Assembly (NCBI GenBank): GCA_015680685.1
Contig: MNCI01004786.1
Span: forward strand, 479,078 to 543,077
Source: Gnetum montanum
Taxonomy: Eukaryota; Streptophyta; Gnetopsida; Gnetales; Gnetaceae
Length of the DNA: 64,000 nt
Direction: 5' to 3'
Below, one piece after another: positions 34,206-44,975 of the stretch. Each line of letters opens with the position of its first letter. Position 1 is the stretch's first letter. The notes beneath the pieces were generated by a model. The model did no database searches. It saw only the letters and a program-made list of their open reading frames with translations, and was not told where the DNA came from. The translations under genes were made by a program, and so were the position numbers.

Positions 34206-36617
34206 TTAACGCTCTTTCTCCAAGCGTTCATGCGTAAGCTTATCTGCTAAGCGTTCTCGTGTGTGGCGTGGAGGTGGAGCTGTTCTTGGAGCTTCAGGTT
34301 GCCTTGGGATTCGTACGACATATGGAGTCGGGTGAGGTTGCGGTTGAATAGTCGCATATGGTTGGGCAGAAGATTGGCTGGACACCCTAATGACGTAAGG
34401 ACTAGGTTTACCTTGTGTATGTGAGGTGGAAGCCTGATAAACATTAGGACTTGCGGATTTGCTAACAACGTATGGGGTTTGTCTAGGTGGAGGTTGGACC
34501 TCCGCTGTTGCAACTGCGGGCGACACTCGGACTACGAAAGGGGTAGGCCGAGTAGGAGGGGTTGATAGGTTCGGGGTAGTGACAGCGGGAGGTATGCGCA
34601 CTATGTATGGTTTTTGCGGAACGAGTGGTGGTTGAGGAATGGATGCGGATGGAGTGGGAGGAACATGGACTACAAACGACTTGTTAGTTTTTTGTTGTTT
34701 ATATTCAGGGTAGACGGTGTTAATGTTGGGTGTCTCGGGTTCTTCATCAAAGTAGATTGTGTTGATAACGTACGACACCTCTTTGGTGTTCAGAGGGTCT
34801 TTATACATCCCCATAGCCTGGTTCTGTGGTTGGACCGGGTTGGCCTCATCAAAGGTGATTTGGCCTTCGTCAATCATTCGTTGTATGTCCTGCTTCAGTG
34901 TGAAATAGTAATCCATGCCGTGCCCGTTGCGTTGGTGATAATCACAGAAGCGATCCATTCTAAAGCCTTTGGACACTGGAGGCTCATCTGGCATCGCTAG
35001 GCTTGGGTTCTGGACGAGTTGACAGAACCGATCATGCCTCTGGATGGCTACGGGGGATAACTGTTTATGTTTCATTAATCCAGCTTTCAGTAGTTGATCG
35101 AATAGCTGGGATGGCTTCATAGGTAGTGGCGTATATTGGGAGGGTTCTTTCCTCTCAAAGTTTCTCGTATAGTTTTGTGTCGGGTTCTGTGATGATGATG
35201 ATTCTGGCGTAGTCGCAGGAGTAGGTATAGTATAGTTAGTAGGGGCTACTGGCGGTTTGTTTGGTTGTTGCGTTTCCGCTATTGCCGCTATGGTTGCTTT
35301 AGCCTTGTCTTTATCCTTTTTACTATGTTGATTTTTGAAGGCTAAGTATGCAGGGTCATGGCTATTTTGAGCCGCATCTTCTATATTTTTGATTTGTATA
35401 AAGGCTTGGTTAAGATTATGTGCATTAAGATAGTACAATTTAGATTTGAAGAAGTCATTAACGGCTCCCTTTAGAATTGTGAGCAAATATGTCTGGGGGA
35501 TTGGCTCGTGTAGCTCATTGAGAGTGGCACTCCACCTCTGAATGAATTTTTGCACAGGTTCAAGCGGCGCTTGTTTAACCTGTATAAGGCTATCTAATGT
35601 CACCTCAAGTCTCAAGTTATATTTGAACTTGGTCACGAACTAATGTAACAACTCTTCCAAGGAAAATATAGAATTCCTCGGCAGGGCCCGGTACCAATCG
35701 AGTGCTCTCCCGGCAAGGGACATAGGGAACACTCGCAAAATGGCATGGGGCCATGCCTGGAGTAACACATATTCTAATCTAAACGTTATTAAGTGAGCGT
35801 TGGGGTCCATTTCCCCATTATATTTAGTTAGTGTTGGCAACGAAATGCCCTTGGGCAAGGTTAGAGGCGGGACGGAAGGGCTGATGGGGTCATCGTGGTA
35901 AAAGTCCACTACCTTCAGCTCTCCGTCGGCAGCCATTTTGAGGCGCTTGACCTCGTCAGTTAGTTCTTGCATTAATTTTTTGGCATCTGCCCAGTCTTGC
36001 GCACTAGGTGACATGGCAGCTTGAGGTTGTGGTACATGGTACAGGTTAGACTATTGGATGGTAGGTTGAAAGGCTGAGAGCTGTGCGATCGGCAGTTGTG
36101 CTTGTGGGAGGGTCATAGTGGGTGGCACTAGGGATGGCACATTGTAGGTGAGAGGTTGTTGTTGCTGTGGTTGTGGCTGTACTTAGGGAATGTTAGCTGG
36201 TGGGATCGTGTGAAGTGGTGCATAGTGGTGAGAGGGTTGATGTGATGGTACACCCATCGCTGCCCATTGTCCAGCTACATTTTGTGGAGGAACTCCCTGT
36301 TGGGTTGCAGCAGTGGAAGGGACCCCGTGTGTTTGGATGTGGGGGATGTAGTGAGCGGACGTGGATGTTGGTATCACATGTGGCATTCCTATCACTCGAT
36401 GCAAGAAGGTTATCCCTATGTTATTGTGTGGGGGTGGTGCTTGCGAGGATGAGCCCGCTACTGCAGCGGGGATGATAGCGAGAGGGAGTGCGTTGAATTG
36501 CGGGCCAGTTACCGGAGGAACATGAACCAGTGCGGAGGTTTCTGGTGAAGGCACTTGTGCCTGGGTGAACCTGAGGGGTTGGAGGGGCATGACTTCCTCT
36601 GTGCCTGGGTGGAACAT
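34206..36617 (-). pseudogene. Tat gag
   Basis: One frame from 36617 to 34206, interrupted by a few stops including a TAG at 35642-35640. The N-terminal part is proline-rich. SLPTLTKYNGEMDPNAHLITF, then LAGRALDWYRALPRNSIFSL and VQKFIQRWSATLNELHEP, is the capsid core of plant Gypsy gag. A single knuckle-like motif follows (FCDYHQRNGHGMDYYF), with the last Cys replaced. The C-terminal third repeats a P-[YF]-[VI]-V-R-[IV]-[PS] heptamer about six times between proline-rich spacers. Gag packages the element RNA. The block at 37107-36865 (minus, other frame) may be its original N-terminus. Confidence 0.85.
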
Positions 36618-37135
36618 GGGGTTGATGTGTGTTTGTGGACTGAGGGTGTGATAGGAGTCTTCGTGTTTGGATTGGGAAGCAAACTCGTCCTCCTCTTCCA
36701 GTTGGAGATCTACTGCAGGCTAATCCAACGACTGGCTCCTTTGCAGGAGGAGTTGTGTGACGAGCTCAGAGTACTGTTTTGGAACAGGGATTATATCGTA
36801 CGGGGAAGGGATAAACTCGCGTCCCCCCTGTAGAAGAGTTCATACTGCCTCTTTACCTCTATTTCTATACTGCCAAACCAGCTTGTATCTTCACACATAT
36901 GAAGTTGTACTGGTCCTGGGTTATAATGTTAGAGGCTGGGTTTCTCCCTTGTAACCTTAGGGACCGGCGGGGCCCCGTTGTGGGTTGTACTATAGGCTGT
37001 GGAATGACGGGCTGTTGGGCAACCGTGGTGCCTACCATATCGGTGACTTGAGTGGTTGTAGCGGTGGTGTTTGCGGGGTTCATGATAACCTGTTGAGGGT
37101 ATGACATAGTATAGCAGTGTGAGATTCGTGTACTT
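36618..37135 (-). other. upstream part of the Tat gag region
   Basis: Low-complexity minus-strand sequence. A frame at 37107-36865 encodes a Thr/Gln/Pro-rich peptide ending in RRSLRLQGRNPASNI and a short helix. It is not in frame with gag proper. It is either a decayed N-terminal extension of gag or leader sequence. Confidence 0.4.
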
Positions 37136-37139
37136 AGTA

Positions 37140-37769
37140 CTGCATAAACTTACGTGGTAACATGTAGCGTATATGCTTCAACGTCCAGCATATAACAACA
37201 GCGTAGATAGCGTATAGGGATGGAGCGTATAGGATCAGCGTAGACAAGTTTACAGTGTAAGGAGTGCAGCGTATACGCGAAAGAGCGTATACAACGTCAG
37301 GGTGCAGCGTGAAACGGGATTACAGCGTATAAAGTGCAGTATAAATTGGAAAGCAGCGTAGACAAAGTCTACAATGTAAGGAGGGCAGTGTATACAGTGT
37401 CAATGTGCAGCGTAAATAGGTTTTACAGCGTGCAGTGTAGTATAAATGAATAGTAGTGTAAACGAGTTTGCAGCATAAAGAGAGTAGCGTAAACGAGTTT
37501 GCAGCGTAAAGAGAGTAGCGTAAACAGAGTCTCAGAGAGTCAGTGTGCAGCATAGAGAAAACCTACGGCATAAAAATGTGTAGCGTAACCTTTAGCAGTC
37601 TTATATATGGCGTAAGGAAAAATCTGTAGCGTAAAGCGTGTAGCGTATACTCGGCAGCGTAGATGCTGGGGATCTTACAGAACCCTCGTGTGGCAAACAG
37701 CGTAGACGCTGGATAGTTTACAGATGGTTTTAAACTGAATAGCGTAAACACTCAACAGCGTAAACACTG
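37140..37769 (+). repeat. GCGTA motif cluster in the 5' leader of the Tat element
   Basis: Irregularly spaced GCGTA and CAGCGTA motifs, mostly as AGCGTA(T/A/G)A with about 15-30-bp spacing, fill the space between the 5' LTR and gag. The exact GCGTATACGC palindrome occurs at about 37270. No primer-binding site is recognisable next to the LTR. Confidence 0.8.
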
Positions 37770-38960
37770 CTAGAAGGAAACAGAGGCCGTGGGATCACAG
37801 GATGTGCATAGAAGACCCTACCTTCTCCTGAGGGCAAGCTGGAATGAACGAAGGTAGAGTACCTTGGGTGGTCCGCACGTGGATCAGACAAGGATTTCCC
37901 CAAATGTACACCGAGGTGCTATATCCTGGGTTATACATAAACGGCGTAATGGGCGTAAATCAGAGTGTAAACAGTGTAAACGATGCGAACCGAGCGTAGA
38001 CGTAAATAAACGTAACAGAATACATGCAAGAATTAATACAGACTGTAAACAATTGTAGGAAGAAAATGTAACAATGGCATTACAGAATAAAAATACAATG
38101 CACCGGTCTAACGCAGTTGTGACTGGAACACAAGGTGGACAAAAAGCCCCGGTGGATGCAGGGATTATTGTAGCTGGTTCACTATAAGCACAGCGTAGAT
38201 GCTGTATGCTCAGCGTACAGGGTTGTCCAGCGTAAGAGGTTTTGTGCTTTGGTTCGCAGCGTCTCTATTCTCTGGTGTGTTTTGGGAATTTTGCCAACCA
38301 CCTAGATTTCGTGAAAAATTAGGCTTTTATACAAGGTTTTGACAGCGGACTCGGATTGGGAGACACGTGGCACGTTGACCGGGTGCAAGGGCGTAAAATT
38401 TACAAGCGTACCATATGTTACATTTGCTGGGCGTATACACTGTCTGCAGCGAGCGTAGACTGTGGGCGTATACGCTGGGTGTATACACTGGAGGTGCTGG
38501 GTGTATACGCTGGGGTGTATACGCTGATGTGCTGGGCGTATGCGGACTTAGGCGCAGATGTCGTGGACGTTGGCGTATATGTTGATGTTTGCTGCCTTGT
38601 ACCAAATCTTGTTCTGCAGTGCTATTTCCATGCTATCTCCGGGGATCTTATTACTAGGCGTATGCATCTGTTGTACCTGCTGGGCGTACATGTGAGGCGT
38701 GTACACTGGGCGTGTATGCTGGGCGTATACGCTGTGAACTTGAGCGTACACGCTAGGCGTATATGTTGTGATTTTGAGCATATACGCTGGGAATGTACAC
38801 TTGGGCGTATACGCTAGGCGTATACGCTGGGACTGCATACTTAGTGAAAATTAAGCATCAGATCTCCAAAATTGCCAAGTGTGACACCAGATGCAGCTGT
38901 GGTCGTCTATCCTGCTTGGTGCTCGGCAAGTACTAAGCTCAAAATTTTTGTGGTATTTCA
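37770..38960 (-). repeat. 5' LTR of the Tat element
   Basis: About 1.19 kb matching 21297-22551. In element orientation it starts TGAAATACCACAAAAATTTT. Its far end lacks the last ~30 bp found in the other LTR. It holds four exact GCGTATACGC palindromes (about 38465 to 38830). Confidence 0.9.
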
Positions 38961-39595
38961 AACATAAACTCACAACACCCTACCACCCCCAAGCCAATGG
39001 TCAAGCTAAGGTTACTAATAGGGAGATCACAAGAATTCTGACAGGAACTGTTAACAAATATAGAAAATACTAGAGCACGAAACTTAACGATGCCCTTTGG
39101 GCCTACCACTCAACATGGAAACCTCCTATAAGATACTCTTCTTATGAGCTTGTGTACAGAAAATTGCCAACACTTCTTATTCAATCTGAGCTCTGTACAC
39201 TTACAACAACCGGTGACCTCAACCTTGACTTGAGTCTAACATAAAAAGAAAGGTTAATGAATCTCAACTTGCTAGAAGAGAACCAATTGGTGGCCCTATC
39301 CTCTAACAAGTTTCACAAGGCCTACAACAAAAAGTGCCACAACCTTAAGATCAGAAAAGTCAAATTTCAACCAGGAGATAAGGTTCTCTACTAGAATCCC
39401 ACACATGTACCTCAACAAACTAAGTTCTAGATGTTTGGGGAAGGACCTTATATAATTTATGAAACTTTTCCTTCTAGAGTCATGATGATCTACAAATGTG
39501 AAAGCCCAAACAAGACACAGCTGGTCAACATACAACAAGTCAAACCTTTCCATGAGCATAAGCCAGCAAATACAACAAATGCCTCATCAGATGGA
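38961..39595 (+). pseudogene. Athila-like integrase, C-terminal part
   Basis: Directly after the target-site duplication the interrupted frame resumes with KLTTPYHPQANGQAKVTNREI, then LNDALWAYHSTWKPPIRYSSYELVY and FHKAYNKKCHNLKIRKVKFQPGDKVLY. It ends after VKPFHEHKPANTTNASSDG. Joined to 20745-21296 it completes the integrase. The third catalytic residue, normally Glu, is Lys (AAG, 39008-39010). Confidence 0.88.
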
Positions 39596-41602
39596 TAACC
39601 ACACTCAATATTTTGGATTTCCTCCTTTCAACTCCGTCATGGGAGAGATGGTCGTCTATGTTAACTATATAACTGTCTCCTCAATTTTTCACCATTTTTT
39701 TTTGCAACTTTCTGTTTTACACATTCTTTATTTTACATCTTCTTTTTTTCATGTTATTAATCTTTTCTAATTTTTTTTTACAATATCATTAGTACATTTG
39801 TTAATTTTTAAATATTTTATACTTTCTTTTATATTTTTTTTTATTTTGATGCAATTTTCTAACTTTTGTTAATAAGTGTCATGCACAGTGGTAATTTGTT
39901 GCTTGATTGTTGGTGTCTAGATTCTAGCTTTGAATTTTGTTACTGATAATGAGGACATGGTTTCTTTTCATGTAATAGGTAATGAGTCCACAACATCCGC
40001 CCATCCACAAACTCTATGGTTTTCCTTGTTCTAGAAATGTGCAGTCCCTTTTTCATTAACAAACTCTAATGAATTCGTGACTTCGATAGTTTCCAGAATT
40101 GGAAAGGATTCAAACGTTTGAAAGGGTGTGACTTCAACGAGATTCGATATTCTTTGTGCCTTTCTACTTACTTGGGTGCATATGTGTTTTCATGGACTTC
40201 TTACCATTCCGTGTCAATTAATAAAAGGAAGTTGAATAAGTCTTTGCATGGTGTGATTCTAATTTCAAAAAAAAACGATGGGAATTCAAAGCACACCCCT
40301 TAGACACAATAAATGTATAAGTCTTTGCATGGTATGGTTCCCATTTCAAAAAAAATGATGAGGATTCAAAGCACATCCCTTAGAAAAAATAAACGGGCTA
40401 TAAGCATTGGTTATGGAACTAGAAAGACATATTACCCATGCCTAAAGGTCCCCTTTAACTAAGGCCCTTCTCTTTTCTTCTCTAATAAGGAATGATGGTT
40501 ATTCTATGGGAGCACTCTTGTGTCTTAGGGGGATGGACTGGTCTTAGAATGGCGATGCAAAGTCACTAAACATGGTTGGTTTTGGTTTAGACTAAGGATG
40601 GATCTTATCAAGTCATTTAACCATAAAATTTACAAAGGACTTCATGTGACCTTAATCAAGAACTCCATTCCACTCTTCCTCTCATTCATCTATGCTTTCC
40701 ATGTCTCACCTCACCATCAGTTTCATGTTCTTGTTCAATGTCTTGATTTAAAGTGTCAAAATTCTTCGGTGGTTTCTTTCAAGTTTTTGTACTTAACCTT
40801 CCATAACCATTAATCATCCATGGGGCCCATGGACTCCTTGATTTGAAGTTATGCAAGGGTAGTAAAAGGCTTGTGCCTACTTTGGGAAGGACCCACTTGC
40901 ATATCTTTTGGTTGGATTAGTTAAGTTCTTTATCCTTAGACACTCTCACAATCAAATCCTTTTTTTAGCCCATTAATGACATCTAATTATGTACATCTTC
41001 ACAACATTTTTCAATGAAAGCTTTTATTGTTATTGTTGTGAATTCTTATACCATCTTCAAGCATTTCATCCTAATTGAAATTTTTTCAATTTAATGGACC
41101 ACTTATCTATTTTACCCTATTTGTCGATCTTCCCGCTAACACTCCTAAAGAAATCAATCTACCACAATCACAATCTAGCTGAGTGTAACCATCGACGAGA
41201 TAAGGTACTTACCAGCTATGTGTTACATATTGCATACTAATTCATGATTTTATTATGATTGCAATAGAAAGCATGGACTGGAAGTGGTACTATCTTCACC
41301 AAGGATGATGTAGCAATACCTCACGATAAGGACTGTTCATGATCATGAGATCTTCTCACTCGCTCTTTAGCTGCCAAGAGGCATTGGATGTTAGTTTTAT
41401 CATAGGTGTTCACTTCTATTATCATGAACATCCAATTTTGTAAAGATTGTAACTATGTACACTTGGGCACTCAGAGTCTATCTATTCCATCTGAGTTAGT
41501 TTGTATGTCAATCAATAATCCCATACCTCCCCAATATTTTGTAAGGAACTTATTCCTCCTCTTCTTCACTTGAGGATGAGTTTTTATTCAGTCGTGGGGG
41601 TA
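39596..41602 (+). other. 3' region of the Athila-like element
   Basis: About 2 kb with no credible frame; an env-like ORF, if it existed, is no longer visible. An 81-bp tandem duplication lies at 40236-40397 (TAAGTCTTTGCATGGT...AAAGCACA). The polypurine tract GTGGGGGTA (41594-41602) touches the 3' LTR. Confidence 0.6.
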
Positions 41603-42434
41603 TGATGAGTCATGTTCCGACACGCTTCGATATCAGAGCCTAGGATGCATTATTAGATATTCGATATCATAGGGTATATGCTAGCATATAAATATAGTGC
41701 TCAGGCTCACGATTTTCATATCAGTTTTTGTCATAGTTAGCGAAGCTTTTGCAATTTGTTTTCTCCAAAGTTAGAATATTTTCTGAGTGCCTACAACAAG
41801 AGTCTGAGTGTGTATGGATCTTTGTCCGAACATTGATGTACTTGAGCATAGCAATGTGATGGGAATAAAAATGAACCCTTTTGATCATCCTTGCAGCACT
41901 GAGAATAGATTAATGTTTCCTTGATGCATTTAATATTCATGCACTTTATTCTCATGAACTTCACTTTAATGCACTTTAATTAAGCAATTAATTCCCAATT
42001 GTTAATGAACACAAGCACGACCACCTCGAGCATATGTGTAACACTTAGTAACCTAGAAATGCTTAACATTTGGTAACGCAATAGGGCTATATGTGTTCAA
42101 GATGTGTCTAGGAAAGTGGAACGGGTACTTATGTTAGGCTAGCTAGGTGGTAGATAAATTAGATCCTAAATTACTCTACATTTCATTATTGTTATAGGCA
42201 ATTGAACTTACAAAACATAAAATGATAAAAATCATGTGCCTCAATTACACTTAAACCATATCCTTAAGCTTCACAAGTGTAGTTGGGAAGACAACGAACA
42301 TTCTCAACAATTATCTCACTTCCTAGAGGAACTAGTGCACTAAAGAACTATAGGTTCACGAAATTTGACCGAATCGTGCGTGAATGCCTTATTGATTCAT
42401 ATGGTTGGGCGTAGGGGTACCTTGTCGCTCATCA
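41603..42434 (+). repeat. 3' LTR of the Athila-like element
   Basis: 832 bp, starting TGATGAGTCATG and ending GTCGCTCATCA, matching 14838-15647. It is followed by the duplication ACACC. It shares its end (GGTACCT...CGCTCATCA) with the three solo LTRs at 44976, 45470 and 56609. Confidence 0.92.
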
Positions 42435-42780
42435 ACACCCTTGGTAGATATGGGCATGCAAAGTTATTCCAAATTGTTAACTATCTCAGTATGATATTTT
42501 TTTTACCTTTTTGCCTATTACATTCATGAATTTCATATTTATTGGAATGTTAGGCCTATTGTTCTTTTTCATATTTAGAAGAACATGTGCAATATCATTT
42601 TTCAGAAAATAAAATATTCAAATGTTTATCATCTTACTATTGCAGAGAAGTCACAAATCTTCTACCCTATCCATTTTCAAATTATATCTCAAACTCCAAA
42701 GGTTCAATTAGAGGTTAATCAATTGATTCATCTTTTGCAGTCTTGGTTTAGATTTATGAGCAATAGAGGGGAGGGTGTTG
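42435..42780 (+). mobile_element. decayed LINE ORF2, right part
   Basis: Continuation of the LINE cut by the Athila-like insertion. After the duplicated ACACC the frame pieces LGRYGHAKLFQIVNYL and YYCREVTNLLPYPF run to a short terminal frame (42585-42797). Joining the two LINE parts restores the WQCPFA region followed by the usual C-terminal tail. Confidence 0.6.
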
Positions 42781-44975
42781 TCAGACCCCAAAAATAAAGT
42801 ATATTAAAAGTAAAATACCAAAGGACAAAAGAAAGGCCAAAGAGAGAGTAGAAACATCAAAACAAGAAGGAAGAAAGGCCAAATAGAGTTGGGGAGGCCT
42901 CAATGTGTATAAATCCAAAAAAACCAGAGCTGAAAACCTTTCCATAGGGAAAGGAGAAAGGGGATCAAATAGATACTTGGATAAAAAACAATACACTAGA
43001 AAACAAAGGAGAGGAAATTCAAGAACTCAGCTAGAGCATCAACTTGTGAACAATGTCTCCTTGAATCGACAAAGGGAGAACATTAGCAAGAGAGTCTCTT
43101 TGAAAAACCACATTACATCAAAACTTCCAAATGACATGAAGGATTAGAAAGCACAGATCTTTGAAATTGAGGAGTGTCATCAAATAAAGCCTCATCCAAT
43201 CCTCACCAAAAACCCTGTAAATACCTACTACACCAAGTCCAAGAGTTGTGAGCAAGGGAACAAGTAAGAAAACAATGGGTAAACATATCTTCCCTGTTAC
43301 AAATAGGACATTTGGGCTCCAAAACACCCAAATGAGAGCATCAAACACCAATAGGTAAACCTTGGTGAACCAGATACCATAGAAAATGTCTAATCTTTGG
43401 AGTAGGAACAGTCCAAATCGTCTCAATACGTTGCTTCCAAACCTGCACATTGAGATTTAACCTAAAAAAATGATTAAATCTTGGCCAGATATTAGTATTA
43501 GAATTAATAAGAAAATACACAATCTTAGAATGATAGGGAAAAACTTGAAGACTAGTATTCCAAGAAATATCAAGAAAACTATGATGAGAATCCTAAATAA
43601 CAACACTTGTGTTCAAGCTATCCAGAATATCACAAAAGGTAGACTTTTGAGTACCATAAAGAAGTTGACACTCAAACAAAGTAATCCAATGATTATGTAA
43701 GTGAAGAGATGAGGGGAAGGAGATGCCAAGCTTGCCCCAAGTACTACAAAGACGAGAACACTTAATAGCCCAAGATTCATTATTAATAGGAAGCCACCAA
43801 GGAGAAACCTTATCAAGCATAGAGGAAGGAATAGTAATGTTATTAAAGTTTCAAAACTCACTAATAAGAGTCCAAGCCTTCCAAATGTGCTTGATGATGA
43901 TGGAACCTAAAATAGTAATACCTTTCGAAAAGAGGATCCAGTTAAAAATGAGTATTATTCCAACTAATACTACCTCTGAAGGAAAAGAAGCTTCCAAGGC
44001 TTAGAACCAAATAAGCATTTAGCCACCCACTTGGCACATAAAACAATACCTTGTTTAAGGAAGATTAGAAGTCCTATTCCACCATCCTCTTTATGGGAGG
44101 TGCAAATGCCCCAAGCAACCTAACAAAATCCTTTCCTAGAATGGTTGCTATTCCAAAAAAAAAAAAAATTCTAACAAGATGATCAATGCGATGATAAGCA
44201 AAAATACTAGGAGCCTAGCACAAAGAATAATACACATGAGTAGCCTAGATAATATGTTTGCAAACAATAAACTTGCCAACCATAGAAAGCTTCTTCTCCT
44301 TCCACTTTGTAAGTTTTTGTTCAACTTTCTTAACTGTAACATCCCATAAAGTTTTTGAAGATCTAGCAAAGAAAAAGGGAATGCCCAACATCTTGAAAAC
44401 ATGATCCTTATCTAAAAATTTCCAAGACATAGACAAAGCCCAAGCTTGAACCCCCTTATTGCAAAAGATTGAAGATTTGAACCAATTAATTTGAGAGCCA
44501 GAGAGTCTACAATATTGATCAACACAATAAAAAAGACGATTAGCAATAACTTTGTCGTTGTTAATCATAAAAAATGAGTAATCTAAAAAATGCATATTTA
44601 GTAAGGAAGGAATGTTATAATCAATGAAAATGCCTTGAAGCAAATTCGGTTCCTTATCCTTCTGAAAAGTGTAACTTAAGAAATCCACAACAAGAATGAA
44701 GAGATACGGAGCAAGAGGACAACCTTGCCTAACAGAGTGCTCAAGCTTAAAACATTTAGTTAAGCCAACATTAGTAACAACAAGGGCATTAGCATCTTCA
44801 AAAAGAGTCTCCACCATCCTAATAAATTTTTTGTTAAAACCATATTTACGAAGATAGGTAAGAATATATTGCCATTCAATTTTATCATACGCTTTGGCAT
44901 AATCAATCTTAAGAACAGCTATGTTCTAATTAGAATCCTCAGCCCATTGCGTACCTTCCCAAGCTGCAACAACAT

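Larger units (their letters stand above)
21297..38960 (-). mobile_element. Tat-lineage Gypsy retrotransposon carrying an antisense gene
   Basis: The element is inserted in the Athila-like integrase, with the exact duplication AACAT on both sides (21292-21296 and 38961-38965). In its own (minus) orientation it has a 5' LTR (38960 to about 37770), gag-protease (36617-32976), a 5-kb antisense cassette, RT with two RNase H domains plus integrase (27456-24082), a long non-coding 3' region with minisatellites, a polypurine tract and a 3' LTR (22551-21297). The second, archaeal-type RNase H is the hallmark of the Tat branch. Gag-protease and RT-integrase lie in two separate frames, each interrupted by only a few single stop codons, so the element is much younger than its host. 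The terminal ~30 bp of the 5' LTR and a recognisable primer-binding site are missing. The antisense cassette is described separately. Confidence 0.92.
14838..42434 (+). mobile_element. Athila-like Gypsy retrotransposon, interrupted
   Basis: LTRs at 14838-15647 and 41603-42434 are flanked by the exact duplication ACACC (14833-14837 and 42435-42439). The primer-binding site after the left LTR, TGGCACCATTGCCAAGGAC, is a variant of the tRNA-Asp site typical of Athila elements. Plus-strand gag, protease, RT, RNase H and integrase follow in order, broken by many stops. The integrase is interrupted at 21296 by a 17.7-kb Tat element and resumes at 38961. Removing that insertion leaves about 9.9 kb. 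About 2 kb without a visible frame separates integrase from the 3' LTR, where Athila elements often carry an env-like region. The left LTR begins TA instead of TG, a point change. Confidence 0.9.
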
